A stretch of DNA of 64,000 nucleotides from CAVTBX01 sp963733135 (GCA_963733135.1 CAVTBX010000005.1:137655-201654), one strand, 5' to 3'; counted from the stretch's first letter, positions 49,209 to 59,020 are shown. Program-made: numbers and translations. The notes: generated by a model not told the origin, from the sequence alone.

Positions 49209-49822
49209 CTGAGCGGCCCGACCTTCGCGAGATTGTCGGCGACGAGGTCTCCGAAGAGGAGCTTCGGAAGCTCAGCGCGGTCGACGCGCTCCTGCGCTCG
49301 GTGCCCGGGCCTCCGCCCGAGGTTCCGGCGACCCTGGCGCATGCGGTGCGTAGCAGCACGGCCACTGAGTTCTGGGGCCGGCGGCATCTCTCGGTGGCCG
49401 CGGTGATCGCGGCTGTGCTCGCGGCGATGTCGGTCGGCGTGGGAGCCTGGCTCGGCGGCAGCCCCAGCTTTGAGTCACAGAGGGAGATCAAGCTCGCGGC
49501 CACCGACGATGCCCCCGGGGCCTCGGGCCGCATCCGCCTGGGCGCGGCCGAGCAGGAGGGCAACTGGACGCTCGAGCTCGAGACGGCAGGGCTGCCCGAG
49601 CTCCCGGCCGGGGGGTACTACGTGCTCTGGCTCGCCCAGGACGGCGAGTACGCGGGCCCATGCGGCACCTTCCGGGCCGGTGAGGGCGTAACGACCGTCC
49701 GAATGAACGCCTCCTATCGGCTGGACGATTACGACGAGTGGGTCGTGACCGCAGTTCGGCCTGGCGATCCAGACGACGCCGAGCCGCCGTGGCTTCTCCA
49801 CGCCCCCATCGAGCAGGCGTAG
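49205..49822 (+). CDS. Anti-sigma factor, RskA-like
   Basis: A 205-aa protein: cytoplasmic N-terminus (about 60 residues, no HxxxCxxC zinc motif), one membrane helix (LSVAAVIAAVLAAMSVGVGAWLG), then an external domain with WTLELETAGLPELPAGGYYVLWLAQDGEYAGPCGTFRAGEG, the RskA C-terminal pattern. It would hold the co-translated ECF sigma factor at the membrane until proteolysis. Confidence 0.85.
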   Translation: MTERPDLREIVGDEVSEEELRKLSAVDALLRSVPGPPPEVPATLAHAVRSSTATEFWGRRHLSVAAVIAAVLAAMSVGVGAWLGGSPSFESQREIKLAATDDAPGASGRIRLGAAEQEGNWTLELETAGLPELPAGGYYVLWLAQDGEYAGPCGTFRAGEGVTTVRMNASYRLDDYDEWVVTAVRPGDPDDAEPPWLLHAPIEQA

Positions 49823-49827
49823 GTTTC

Positions 49828-50473
49828 TTAGCGACCGTGCACCGAGGCTCCGCCGGCTTCCGCCTGCGCGCTGGGCGGGTACGGCTCGAGATCGTTCTGG
49901 AATCCAGGGAGCGCCTCCACGCGGCCGAGCCATGCCCGTACCGCACCGCCAAGGTCGACATCGGCATCGGGCGCGAGATGGACGTACGCGTAGAGCCCCA
50001 CGTCGGCAACGGTCGGGCCGTCGCCGACGAGCCATTCGCGCCCCTCGAGGTGACGCTCGAGAACATCGAGTCGCGGCGGAGCCCGCCTCGCGGAAGCGGG
50101 CAACCACCTCCTGGCGTCCCGCATCGCGACCGGTGAGCAGCCAGAACCGCCCGGTGCCGATATTCGGCTCGACGAGGTTCTGCTCGAAGAAGAGCCAGCC
50201 GAGAACGCGGGCCTCGGCCACCGGCTCGACAGGAAGGAACTCGGTTCCACGAGCTAGATGGACGAGGATCGCGTTCGACTCGGGTATGACTTCGCCCGAG
50301 TCGAGCTCGAGGACGGGAGTGCGCCCGGCCGGATTCCTCGCGAGGTGCTCGGCCGTCTGCGACTCGCCGGCGAAGATGTCCACCGGAACGCGCTCGTACT
50401 CCAAGCCGAGCAGCCGAAGCAATATCCGGACTTTCAGGCAGTTCGCCGAGGCGGCGTAGTCGTAGAGCTTCAC
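49828..50473 (-). CDS. Glutathione S-transferase family protein (one apparent frameshift)
   Basis: GTG 50473 begins MKLYDYAASANCLKVRILLRLLGLEYERVPVD, a GST thioredoxin domain with NPAGRTPVLELDSGEVIPESNAILVHLA (glutathione site). At 50080-50095 the frame moves by +1, after which LDVLERHLEGREWLVGDGPTVADVGLYAYVHLAPDAD, the C-terminal helical domain, runs to TAA 49828. One base removed restores about 215 aa. Role: conjugation or reduction of electrophiles; thiol donor unknown in this organism. Confidence 0.85.
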
Positions 50474-50509
50474 GTCTCGTTCAACGCGCAGCCCGGATGC
50501 CGTGTGAGC

Positions 50510-52234
50510 TCAGGGAGCGACGCGGCCGTTCTGGACGAATGCTTCGTACGTGACCGGCATCCGCTCGGCGAGGAACCGCTCGCACGCCTGCGCGTAGCGC
50601 CGGATCTCACGCTGCGCGGTTTCGGCGGCGCGGAGCGAGACGAAGTTCATGAGGGCCCGTGCGTTCACCGTCCAGAAGAACTCCGTGTAGGCCCCAACCG
50701 GGATTACCGAGCGGGCCAGCTCCCGCGCGACCCCCGCCTCGACGAGTCGCTCGTACGTGCCGAACGCGTGCTCGTAGACGTCCTGAAGCGCCTCGCGCGC
50801 GGTCTCCGCGAGCTCGGCATCGACAGGCTCGAACGAGTAGGCGCCCGGCTTCCCGACCTGCGAGCGGACGTCCTCGGCCTCAGGAACGTAGAAGTCGTCG
50901 GTCGCCTTCGCATACCTCATGGAAAATTCGTTGAAAGAACCCACACGGTGACGCATCCATTCACGTGTGACAAAAATCGGCGCGCGAATATGGAACCGGA
51001 ATGAATTGTGCTCGAAAGGAGTGTTCCCGCTCCAGACGGCATATCCGTTTCGCCTGACGTAGAGCGTGTGGTTCGGCACCTCGACGCAGTGGATCAGGCC
51101 GTCGTAACGCTCGACTCCCATCTGCTCGTCTGCCTGGGCACGGGTTCGACAAAGCGCGGGCCTGGTGTTGCGGGGGTTGTAAATCGTGACGCGCCAGCGC
51201 GGCTTCCGGCCGTAGTGACCATCGCCGGGCTTCGACTCATGAAGGCGAACGCTGGCCGAGCGACCGAGCTTGAGAGCAAGCTCCTGTACGTCGTCCGCGA
51301 GCTGTCTGCTCGTAGTCGAGTAGACGTGCTTGTCGGCGCGGCCGGGCCGGGCCGCAACCGATCCGTCCGAGGCAAGGAGGCCCCAGTAGAGCTCCGTAAG
51401 CTCCTCGCGGTCGAGCTCGAGAAGCGCGCGGGGGACAACCTTCTCGCCCTCGAGGTAACACGAGGCGAACAGGGCTCTCATCTCCGGGCCGATCGTCACG
51501 GCCCGAACCGCTCGCTTCCCCCAATAGCGAACCTCGAGACCGGCTTCGCGAGCTGCAGTCTCGAGGAACGAGATCTCTCGCTCCTTGCGGATGTTGAAGA
51601 CGACGTGATTCGAGGCGCTCAGGCTGCCGTCTCCGATGAAGAGGCCGACGAGCCGAAGGAACGGCTTGGCTGGAATCCGACCCGAGTCCAGTCGAAACTC
51701 CCTCGCGCGGATTCCGCTCCACTCGGCGGTCGAGACATGACGGTGCGACCTCCAGAGGACAGACCGCGCCGGCGCAAGCGAGAAGACAGGCTCTTTCCTG
51801 CCGGCAAGCGTCGTCATCGGAGCCGCGAGCACACGGTGGTCGGGCGTGACGAGGAGGTCGACGCTCATACCCTTGAAGCCGACCATGTGCCCGCGATGCT
51901 CCTTGCGCACGAGCCGAATCGCAGGCTGATACTCGAGCGAGCCCTCGCGCGTGCGCGTCGCGAAAAGCTCGCGCCCGGTCACGTCAGGCCATGCCTTCCA
52001 GCCCACGTGGGTAAGAACATCGGTTCGATCGTCGTAGCAGCCATGTCTATCCCGCATCAAGAAGCGCACCAGCCCGGCATCGGACTCGTCCATCTCGTCC
52101 TTACGCCGGGCGAACGAGACCCGCGCCGCGTTCACGACCGAGAGGTCGGTTGCCATCGCATCGTCGAGCCGGACGAAACCGTGGTCGAGGACTCGGACGC
52201 CGTTCTCAGGTAGGACCTCGGGCGAGACCGCCAT
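50510..52234 (-). CDS. thyX: Flavin-dependent thymidylate synthase ThyX precursor with intein
   Basis: A 574-aa precursor. Residues 1-65 (VRVLDHGFVRLDDAMATDLSVVNAARVSF, FLMRDRHG) and 405-574 (TPFEHNSFRFHIRAPIFVTREWMRHR, motif RHRVGSFNEFSMRY at about 428-441) join to a 235-aa ThyX, which methylates dUMP to dTMP using FAD and methylene-THF. Residues 66-404 are an intein. TAATCT 7 bases before the ATG suggests a leaderless message. The ATG shares a CATG with the divergent DUF72 start. No thyA is in the window. Confidence 0.95.
   Translation of the reverse strand: MAVSPEVLPENGVRVLDHGFVRLDDAMATDLSVVNAARVSFARRKDEMDESDAGLVRFLMRDRHGCYDDRTDVLTHVGWKAWPDVTGRELFATRTREGSLEYQPAIRLVRKEHRGHMVGFKGMSVDLLVTPDHRVLAAPMTTLAGRKEPVFSLAPARSVLWRSHRHVSTAEWSGIRAREFRLDSGRIPAKPFLRLVGLFIGDGSLSASNHVVFNIRKEREISFLETAAREAGLEVRYWGKRAVRAVTIGPEMRALFASCYLEGEKVVPRALLELDREELTELYWGLLASDGSVAARPGRADKHVYSTTSRQLADDVQELALKLGRSASVRLHESKPGDGHYGRKPRWRVTIYNPRNTRPALCRTRAQADEQMGVERYDGLIHCVEVPNHTLYVRRNGYAVWSGNTPFEHNSFRFHIRAPIFVTREWMRHRVGSFNEFSMRYAKATDDFYVPEAEDVRSQVGKPGAYSFEPVDAELAETAREALQDVYEHAFGTYERLVEAGVARELARSVIPVGAYTEFFWTVNARALMNFVSLRAAETAQREIRRYAQACERFLAERMPVTYEAFVQNGRVAP
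51023..52039 (-). mobile_element. LAGLIDADG intein inside ThyX
   Basis: 339 codons (precursor residues 66-404). It starts with Cys66 (CYDDRTDVLTHVGWKAW, block A), has TPDHRVL (block B, 130-136), two endonuclease motifs LVGLFIGDGS (195-204) and LYWGLLASDGS (282-292), block F CVEVPNHTLYVRRN (383-396) and block G AVWSGN (399-404), followed by Thr405. The penultimate His of block G is Gly. Insertion is between RDRHG and TPFEHNSF at the ThyX active site, the kind of conserved site inteins occupy. Confidence 0.93.
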
Positions 52235-52913
52235 GACACCGAGATTAACAGGGCCGTATGTCGGAACCTCAGGCTTCTCGTACGCCTCGTGGCGGGGCGA
52301 TTTCTACGCCGCCGAGGCGAAGCCAAACGAGTTCCTCCGGAGCTACGGGGAGCGCCTTCCGACCGTCGAACTGAACGCGAGCTTCTACCACCTTCCCTCG
52401 GAGGATCAGTTCGCGCGCTGGGCCGCCGAGGTGCCGGACGAGTTCCGCTTCGGAGTCACGCTGAGCCGCCGGGTGACGAGCCGCGGGCGGGTCGAAGGGC
52501 TCGACGCCTTCGAGACGAGCGTCCGCGCGCTCGGGCTGAAGCTCGGGCCGATCCGCGTCAAGGTGCCGCAGGCGCGGGACGACGGGTTCCTGCTTCTGTT
52601 CCTCGGCTCGCTCGACCCCGCCCTCCGCTATGCGCTCGACTTCCGCCACGAGTCCTGGGACGACCCGACCGTCACGGAGCAGCTGGACGCGCATGGTGCC
52701 GTCCGCGTGAACTCGTACGAAGGCGCGGCGTCCTTTCGCTACCTCCGGTTCCGCGACCCGCCCTACTCCGAGGACGATCTCGAAGTGCTCGCAGAGAGGA
52801 TCCGGCCGCTGCTCGAGGTTGGGGTCGACGTGTTCGGGTACTTCCGACACGAAGACGAGCCGACTGCTCCGGCCTACGCGGCGCGCCTCCTCGGGCTGCT
52901 GCGACCGGACTAG
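52233..52913 (+). CDS. DUF72 family protein
   Basis: A 226-aa TIM-barrel-like protein with the DUF72 pattern: YVGTSGFSYASWRGDFYA, TVELNASFYHLPSEDQFARWAAEVPDEFRF, VKVPQARDD, YALDFRHESW, and YLRFRDPPYSEDDL. Biochemical function is unknown for the family. Its ATG overlaps the divergent thyX ATG in CATG. Confidence 0.9.
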   Translation: MTPRLTGPYVGTSGFSYASWRGDFYAAEAKPNEFLRSYGERLPTVELNASFYHLPSEDQFARWAAEVPDEFRFGVTLSRRVTSRGRVEGLDAFETSVRALGLKLGPIRVKVPQARDDGFLLLFLGSLDPALRYALDFRHESWDDPTVTEQLDAHGAVRVNSYEGAASFRYLRFRDPPYSEDDLEVLAERIRPLLEVGVDVFGYFRHEDEPTAPAYAARLLGLLRPD

Positions 52914-52947
52914 AGTGGCCGGCGAACGACCGGAGAGGAGAGCAGGC

Positions 52948-53553
<606 letters not shown>

Positions 53554-53557
53554 AGAA

Positions 53558-56500
53558 CTACTCCTCGCGCAAGCAGAGCGCGGCAAGGTTGGCCACGCCA
53601 CCGTCCTGCGGCCGATTGACCACGCACGCCGGGTCGACGCGGTCCGAGAAAAACTGCGCCGGTCCCGCGCGGGTCTGGTAGACGGCGCCGGGAGGCGACT
53701 CCCGCATCAGGTCGGCGACGAGATCGCGGTAGGCGCTCGCCCGCTGGTCCCCAGACAGGCGATTAGCGGCGCGCATCAGCGTGATGTACCGCCTGTCGTC
53801 GTAGAAGGCGCGCGGCTCGGGGAATCCATAGCCGAGTGGCCGCTCGAAGTCGAGCAGGCCGTTCACGAAGTTGGCCGGGTCCGCGAAATCGACGTACCAG
53901 CCGATCAGCAGGAGGTCGAAGGGCGTCTTCGGGTTCTGGAGCTCGCCGAAAAGATCGTCATGCGCCCTGACTCGGACGTCGATCCCGATCCTCGCGAGGT
54001 CGCGCTTGACGATCTGGGCGGCCTGGGCACACTGGGTGCCTCCCGGGCACGTCGGGGTGGACTGGTGGAGGAGAACGGCGACGCCTCCTCTGCCGCGGGC
54101 GAGCGCCCGAGCGCGCGCAAGATCGGGGCCGTCGAGGGGATAGATGGTCTTACCGCCCGCGCCGGGGATCCCGGGGGGGAGCAGAGCGTCCGACGGATAG
54201 GAGTGACTGAGAGCTGCAAGCGCCGGTCGGTCGAGCGCATAGTTCACGGCTCGTCGCAGCCGCGCATCCCGGAAGATTCCGCTGGTCGTGTTGAACCGAA
54301 TCCAGTCGATCGCGGCCTGCGGCGCGAGGAAGTAGCGCTGCCCCCCGGCGTCCGCCGCGGGACTGGCGGCGCCGAACCGCCGACCCAACGAGCTGTCGGG
54401 CGCCAGATCCGCCGGCAAGGGACGCCGCTCCACGAACGTGTAGTCGGTCTCGCCGCGCTCGACAGAGGCAGCGCCGGCCTCGGCGCGCACTGAGTTGGCA
54501 ATGACGATCGCCTCGAGCCGGTGGGGTCGCGGTCCCTCGTAGTTCGGATTCCGCCGGAGAACGAGCTGCGACCCGAAAACGTGAGACGAGACGTAGTACG
54601 GGCCCGCCGAGGGGAGCGGTTGCTCGACCCCATGCGTGAAGATCGGCGTTCCGAGTGGTACCGCCGTGAAGTACGGCGCAGAGATCCTGGTCGGGAAGTC
54701 CGGAGCCGGTCGCACGAGGGTGATGTGAAGCAGATCGCCCTCCACGCGTAGACCGGCTACGTGTTCGGCCTTGCCCCCGTGATAGGCCTTCGCGCCGACG
54801 ATGTCTTTGACGAAGGTGAACCCCTGCGCGCCGGGATCGAGCTTGGGGGAAAGCGCCCGCTCGATGGTGAAGCGCATCGTCTCGGCGGTGACGGGCTCGC
54901 CCGACGGGGGCGAGAAGCGGAATCCGGGCCGGATCCGGAACGTGTAGGTGCGGCCGTCGGCTGAAACCTCGGGAAGCTCCGAGAGCTCCGGCATGAGCGT
55001 TGCGCCTGCCGGTTCCTCCTGGTCCGGGAAACCGAGGAGCCGCGCGCCGACCGCATACTGGAGCTGCCACTGGGGGCCGGGGAAGGTCACGACCGGGTCC
55101 GTGTTGAAGTAGGGGTCCCCCTCGACGACGACTCGCGCCGTCGCCTCGGGCGGAAGGCCCCGAACGGCGTCTGCCGCACTCTCCTCGAGCGAGACCCAGA
55201 CCAACCCTCCCGCTTCGACGGCACTGACGGGGCGATGGCCGACGCTGACCGTCCTGGTCTTGTCGTCGAGGCCGATGCGGGTGATCGTGCCGGAGTTTGC
55301 ATTCGGCACCCAGACCCGGCCCTCGGTTGCGCTCACCGACCAGGGCAGGTCACCCGTCTCGATCTTCGCGAGCACGTTTCCACTCGCATCCACCTTCCAC
55401 ACGCCGCGATCGTTCTCGAGCGGTGCCCAGGCGTAGCCGCGGGCGACGATGAAATCCTCGACGAAGCCGCCGTGGAGCTTCGCCGTCGCCGCGACGGTGT
55501 TCGTCTCAGGATCGATCCGCCACATTCGTCCGCTGTCCCGGCTGACAACCCAGAGGCCTCCTTCCCCATAGGCGATGAGGCCGGCACCGTCAGCCCGAGG
55601 GAAGTCGAACGTCTTCGTGACGCGGTTGGTACGCGCATCGATGCGGGCAACCCGGAAGGGCCAGACGCCGTAGGCGACCCAGAGCGATCCGTCCGCGAAG
55701 GCCATTCCTTCCGTTTTCTCGGTGTCGCCTTCAAGGCCGGCCGTCGGCAGCTTGATCCTGGTCGTGAGGGTCCCGTACTGCGGGTCGTAGCGATTGACGG
55801 CGGCGGCCTCGAAGTCGCCGAGCCAGAAAGAGCCGGCGCCGAACGCCGGCCAGCCCGGATTGATGCCGAACGGGATCCGCGCGGTGATCTGCCGCGTGCG
55901 TGGATCGATGCGAGCCGCCAAGCGGCCGGGAACGTCGAGCGTCCAGACGTTGCCGGCCGGATCGGGCCAGATGGCGGCGGGCGCGCCGAGGGTGTCGAAA
56001 GTGCCTACGGGCTCGAGCGTCTGCGCGTCGAGGAGCCCGATCGTGTCCTTGGCGAATTGGGCTGCCTGCGCTGTCTCCTCGCCGCCACCGCGCGTGAGGA
56101 CGATGGCGAGAGCGGCGGCGATGAGCGCCGCGGCCACGGCGACGAGCGCGATCCGAAGGCGCGGACGAGTCCCGTAGAGCGCGCGACGGAGCTTCCGCCC
56201 GATGTGGCGGACCGGCCGCGTCTCGGCCGAGTGCACCTCGAGGACCGGAACGGGCTTCTCGAACCCCTTCAGCCGCTCGTGCCGCCGCTCGCCGTAGCGA
56301 ACGCCCTCCACGCGGCGGGCCAGGTGGACGACGCCGTCGCTTGCCAGCACCTCGCCCGGCCCGGCGAGCGAGCAGAGTCGCGCCGCCAGGTTGAGGGCGC
56401 CTCCGCGGTATCCGCCGGCGACGGGAACCGCTTCGCCGGCGTCGAGGCCGATTCCGACGGGGAGCTCGAGGTCTCCCGCGCCGATGCGCCGTTGGAGCTC

Positions 56501-57577
56501 GACTGCTGTGCGAAGCGCCGAGCGGGCCGAATCGAAGACGACGAGCGCCTCGTCGCCCCGGAGCTCCTGGAGCGTTCCGCCGTGCGCCCGGACGACCTCG
56601 TCGACGAGTGCGGCGAATGTGCCGGCCACCTTGGCGCCGGCCTCGTCGCCGTTCGCCTGCGTATAGCGCGTGTAGCCGCGGATGTCGGCCACCATGAACG
56701 TGCGTAGGACGGCCTCGGCGCGAGCGCCCGTCGGCATCGACGGCTCGAGCCCCGAGATCGCCGCGAGTGCGGCGGCTGCGAAGTCGCCGCACGTGGGGTA
56801 GCGGGAATCGGGATCCTTGGCCATGCCGACGGCGACGACCCGGTCGAGCGCCTTCGGAAGCTCGGGACGGCTGCTCGTGGGCGGCGGCGCCAACTCCTCC
56901 ACATGCGCCCATAGGACCTGAGCCTCGGACTCCCGATGCAGCGGGGGCTTGCCGGTCAGACATTCGTAAAGAACGCAGGCGAGCGAGTACTGGTCGGTGC
57001 GTCCATCGATCCCCTGCGCCCGGATCGCCTCCGGAGCCATGTACTCGAGAGTCCCGACGAGCTGCCCGGTTCCGGTGAGCCCGCTCACGGACGAGACGTT
57101 CTTCGTCAATCCGAAGTCGCAGAGGTAGGCATTCCCGGCCTCGTCGAGCAGCACGTTGGCCGGCTTTACGTCTCGGTGTACGAGCCCACGCGCGTGGGCG
57201 GCGTCGAGTGCGCTCGCCACCTGGGAGATGATTCCGAGCGTGCGAGTCGGCTCGAGCGGCCCCTCCTTGATGAGCCGCTTGAGGTCGGTTCCCTCGACGT
57301 AGCGCATCGCGATATAGAGGCGGCCGTCCGCGTCCCCGGCGTCGTAGATCGGAACGATGTGGGGGTGCTCGAGCGACGCCGCAACCCGCCATTCGCGCAG
57401 GAACCGCTCGCGAAAACGCTCGTCGTCCGCAAGATCGGGTGCGAGGACCTTCAATGCGACCCGACGGCCAAGTCGCTCGTCGCGGGCGAGGTAGACGGCG
57501 CCCATGCCGCCGCGCCCCAGGAGCCGCTCGATTCGATAGACGCCAAGGCTCGCCCCCGCCTGGAGGCTCGAGCTCAT
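53558..57577 (-). CDS. Ser/Thr kinase - class III cyclase - TM - beta-propeller - peptide-binding (SBP_5) fusion
   Basis: One 1339-aa ORF with five parts. Residues 14-275: Hanks kinase, GRGGMGAVYLA loop, Lys43, VHRDVKPAN (Asp136), CDFG (Asp154), EYMAPE. 290-445: class III nucleotidyl cyclase, MVADIRGYTRY (Asp298), RGDEALVVF (Asp342), GALNLAAR (Asn396, Arg400), so metal and catalytic residues look intact. 474-494: membrane helix. About 510-800: YncE-like beta-propeller with WV/LW repeats. About 820-1335: SBP_bac_5 oligopeptide-binding domain (YTFRIRPGFRFSPP; FRDARLRRAVNYALDR; DLLLIGWYVDFADP). I infer a receptor binding an external peptide or solute and signalling by phosphorylation and cAMP/cGMP. 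No ABC permease genes are adjacent. Confidence 0.93.
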   Translation of the reverse strand: MSSSLQAGASLGVYRIERLLGRGGMGAVYLARDERLGRRVALKVLAPDLADDERFRERFLREWRVAASLEHPHIVPIYDAGDADGRLYIAMRYVEGTDLKRLIKEGPLEPTRTLGIISQVASALDAAHARGLVHRDVKPANVLLDEAGNAYLCDFGLTKNVSSVSGLTGTGQLVGTLEYMAPEAIRAQGIDGRTDQYSLACVLYECLTGKPPLHRESEAQVLWAHVEELAPPPTSSRPELPKALDRVVAVGMAKDPDSRYPTCGDFAAAALAAISGLEPSMPTGARAEAVLRTFMVADIRGYTRYTQANGDEAGAKVAGTFAALVDEVVRAHGGTLQELRGDEALVVFDSARSALRTAVELQRRIGAGDLELPVGIGLDAGEAVPVAGGYRGGALNLAARLCSLAGPGEVLASDGVVHLARRVEGVRYGERRHERLKGFEKPVPVLEVHSAETRPVRHIGRKLRRALYGTRPRLRIALVAVAAALIAAALAIVLTRGGGEETAQAAQFAKDTIGLLDAQTLEPVGTFDTLGAPAAIWPDPAGNVWTLDVPGRLAARIDPRTRQITARIPFGINPGWPAFGAGSFWLGDFEAAAVNRYDPQYGTLTTRIKLPTAGLEGDTEKTEGMAFADGSLWVAYGVWPFRVARIDARTNRVTKTFDFPRADGAGLIAYGEGGLWVVSRDSGRMWRIDPETNTVAATAKLHGGFVEDFIVARGYAWAPLENDRGVWKVDASGNVLAKIETGDLPWSVSATEGRVWVPNANSGTITRIGLDDKTRTVSVGHRPVSAVEAGGLVWVSLEESAADAVRGLPPEATARVVVEGDPYFNTDPVVTFPGPQWQLQYAVGARLLGFPDQEEPAGATLMPELSELPEVSADGRTYTFRIRPGFRFSPPSGEPVTAETMRFTIERALSPKLDPGAQGFTFVKDIVGAKAYHGGKAEHVAGLRVEGDLLHITLVRPAPDFPTRISAPYFTAVPLGTPIFTHGVEQPLPSAGPYYVSSHVFGSQLVLRRNPNYEGPRPHRLEAIVIANSVRAEAGAASVERGETDYTFVERRPLPADLAPDSSLGRRFGAASPAADAGGQRYFLAPQAAIDWIRFNTTSGIFRDARLRRAVNYALDRPALAALSHSYPSDALLPPGIPGAGGKTIYPLDGPDLARARALARGRGGVAVLLHQSTPTCPGGTQCAQAAQIVKRDLARIGIDVRVRAHDDLFGELQNPKTPFDLLLIGWYVDFADPANFVNGLLDFERPLGYGFPEPRAFYDDRRYITLMRAANRLSGDQRASAYRDLVADLMRESPPGAVYQTRAGPAQFFSDRVDPACVVNRPQDGGVANLAALCLREE

Positions 57578-57679
57578 GTGCGACTCATATCACGCAGGTC
57601 CGCATAGGCATAGGACGGATCAGAGAACCCTGTGCTTCCTCGCCTACAGGCCCGAGACCAAGCGGAGTGGAGGACCTTC

Positions 57680-57705
57680 TGTAGGGGCGGGACTTGTCCC
57701 GCCCA
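57680..57705. repeat. Short GC palindrome (TGTAGGGGCG family)
   Basis: TGTAGGGGCGGGACTTGTCC with CGCCC: GGGCGGGAC and GTCCCGCCC pair around TT. Confidence 0.75.
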
Positions 57706-57716
57706 TCTTTCGCCGG

Positions 57717-57833
57717 CTAGCGGGCCGGCTGTGTGATCTGCGCCAGGAGCGCTGCGAGCTTCGTCGGGTCGAGCTCGCCGCGGTTCAGGCTGAGCGCCGT
57801 CAGGAGCGGCGACGGCTTCGGGGTTTGTGGCAT
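57717..57833 (-). CDS. Possible small protein (38 aa)
   Basis: ATG 57833 begins MPQTPKPSPLLTALSLNRGE and ends LAALLAQITQPAR. The helical, proline-led sequence is not obviously a shadow of another gene and stands in an otherwise non-coding gap (57578-58051). No convincing ribosome binding site and no recognised family, so this is tentative. Confidence 0.25.
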   Translation of the reverse strand: MPQTPKPSPLLTALSLNRGELDPTKLAALLAQITQPAR

Positions 57834-57854
57834 GCCGCCCGATTCGGCGGGTTG

Positions 57855-58011
57855 ACGGCGAGTCCTCGCGCGCGTGAACTGATTGTCGGCGAGTCCTCGC
57901 TGGGCTGTCGACGAGTCCTCGCGAGTGAACGGAATCGGCTCCGCCGATTCCTCCATACGAATCGCGCGAAGAGCGGCGCGATTCGCCCGGCCGCTGCGCG
58001 GCCTCCAACAC
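57855..58011. repeat. GCGAGTCCTCGC hairpins and a TGAACGG-family multi-hairpin repeat
   Basis: Three copies of GAGTCCTCGC small palindromes (57855-57924) lead into GTGAACGGAATCGGCTCCGC (57925 onward). Hairpin 1 is GGAATCGGC-TCC-GCCGATTCC, hairpin 2 CGAATCGCGC with GCGCGATTCG, hairpin 3 GGCCGC-TGC-GCGGCC. Same architecture as the 39.6 kb cluster but with different, still complementary, stem bases. Confidence 0.75.
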
Positions 58012-58051
58012 CCGTTTCGCGGCTCGCGACCTTCGAGCGTTCTCGAGCCGC

Positions 58052-58879
58052 CTAGCGATCAGTGACGATCGCGACCTCGCCGTGCTCGTTGATCAGGCGC
58101 TGGAGGGTCTCGTACGGGAGCCAAACGAGCGGATACTCGGCGCCCCAGCTGTTCTTCAGCCTGAACGCCTGCCGCTCATCGCTTGCCCCGAAGAGGCACA
58201 CGCAGTGGCCGCCGCGGCGCCGGCCAAGGTCGTCTTCCCCGATCCACATCTCTGTGCCGCCGCTCGGGCTCGGCTTCGAGACCGGCCGGTCGAAGTCCGA
58301 GTACCAGTTGACGCCGATCGCGACCGGCATCCCGTTCGCGATTGCGGTCCGCACCTCGTCGGTCGTGCCGGCCCAGCGATTCCGCTCGATGCCCTCGGCC
58401 CTGTCGCGCGACCTGGCACGAACGGGCACCGGAACACCGTCGTCTCCCATCCGCATGAACGTGACGCGGCAAAGCCCCTTGTCGCGGGCGATGTCGTAGG
58501 CGGCGCGCACGCTCGTCCCGTTGTCGTCCCCGGGGTTCGTGTCGTCCCACTCGTCGATCTTCTTCGACTCGTTCCAGAGGTCGATCGGGTCATAGCGCCG
58601 GCCCGGACGTGCGAGGCCGAGTCCGATCGCCTGGGCGATGTTCGTGATCGCGCGTTCCATCGCGACCCCATGCCCGACGCACGACCCCTCCTTGCCCTGG
58701 TCATGGCTGTAGCCCCACCACGGCAGACGAAGAACCCGCTCGACGTTCGCCACCGTCGCGGGCGCGACGGCGCTGTACGGGTACCGCTCGACGTGCTCGA
58801 AGTCCGTCGGCTCGCGGCGGCCGAGTGGATGCTCGCCTCGGGCTCCGCTCGCCCGGCGGAACGGGTTGAGGCTAGCCAT
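58052..58879 (-). CDS. Papain-like (C1) cysteine peptidase-like protein
   Basis: A 275-aa protein with the three papain landmarks: DQGKEGSCVGHGVA (Gln and catalytic Cys), GRRRGGHCVCLFGASD (His) and FRLKNSWGAEYPLVWLPYETL (Asn of NSWG). GTSVRAAYDIARDKGLC lies between, as in C1 enzymes. There is no signal peptide, so it is cytoplasmic or exported otherwise. Similar proteins occur in bacteria and phages; the target is unknown. It is flanked on both sides by multi-hairpin repeats. Confidence 0.8.
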   Translation of the reverse strand: MASLNPFRRASGARGEHPLGRREPTDFEHVERYPYSAVAPATVANVERVLRLPWWGYSHDQGKEGSCVGHGVAMERAITNIAQAIGLGLARPGRRYDPIDLWNESKKIDEWDDTNPGDDNGTSVRAAYDIARDKGLCRVTFMRMGDDGVPVPVRARSRDRAEGIERNRWAGTTDEVRTAIANGMPVAIGVNWYSDFDRPVSKPSPSGGTEMWIGEDDLGRRRGGHCVCLFGASDERQAFRLKNSWGAEYPLVWLPYETLQRLINEHGEVAIVTDR

Positions 58880-59020
58880 GACGATCGTGAGAGACGGCTG
58901 CTGTGGACACGGACTACCTCCCGGTCGGATTCCCCTCGCCGGCGCGCCGCCGCAGCCTCGTGGCGCCCGGACGCGTCAAGGCTTTCCGGTGGCGCCCTCG
59001 CTGTCAAGCTCGCCGAGCGG

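Noticed and set aside
53558..57577. Assembly fusion of separate kinase and binding-protein genes
   Set aside because: The frame is continuous for 1339 codons, the membrane helix sits at the expected junction, and the propeller bridges the two halves. An accidental join would be unlikely to preserve all this.
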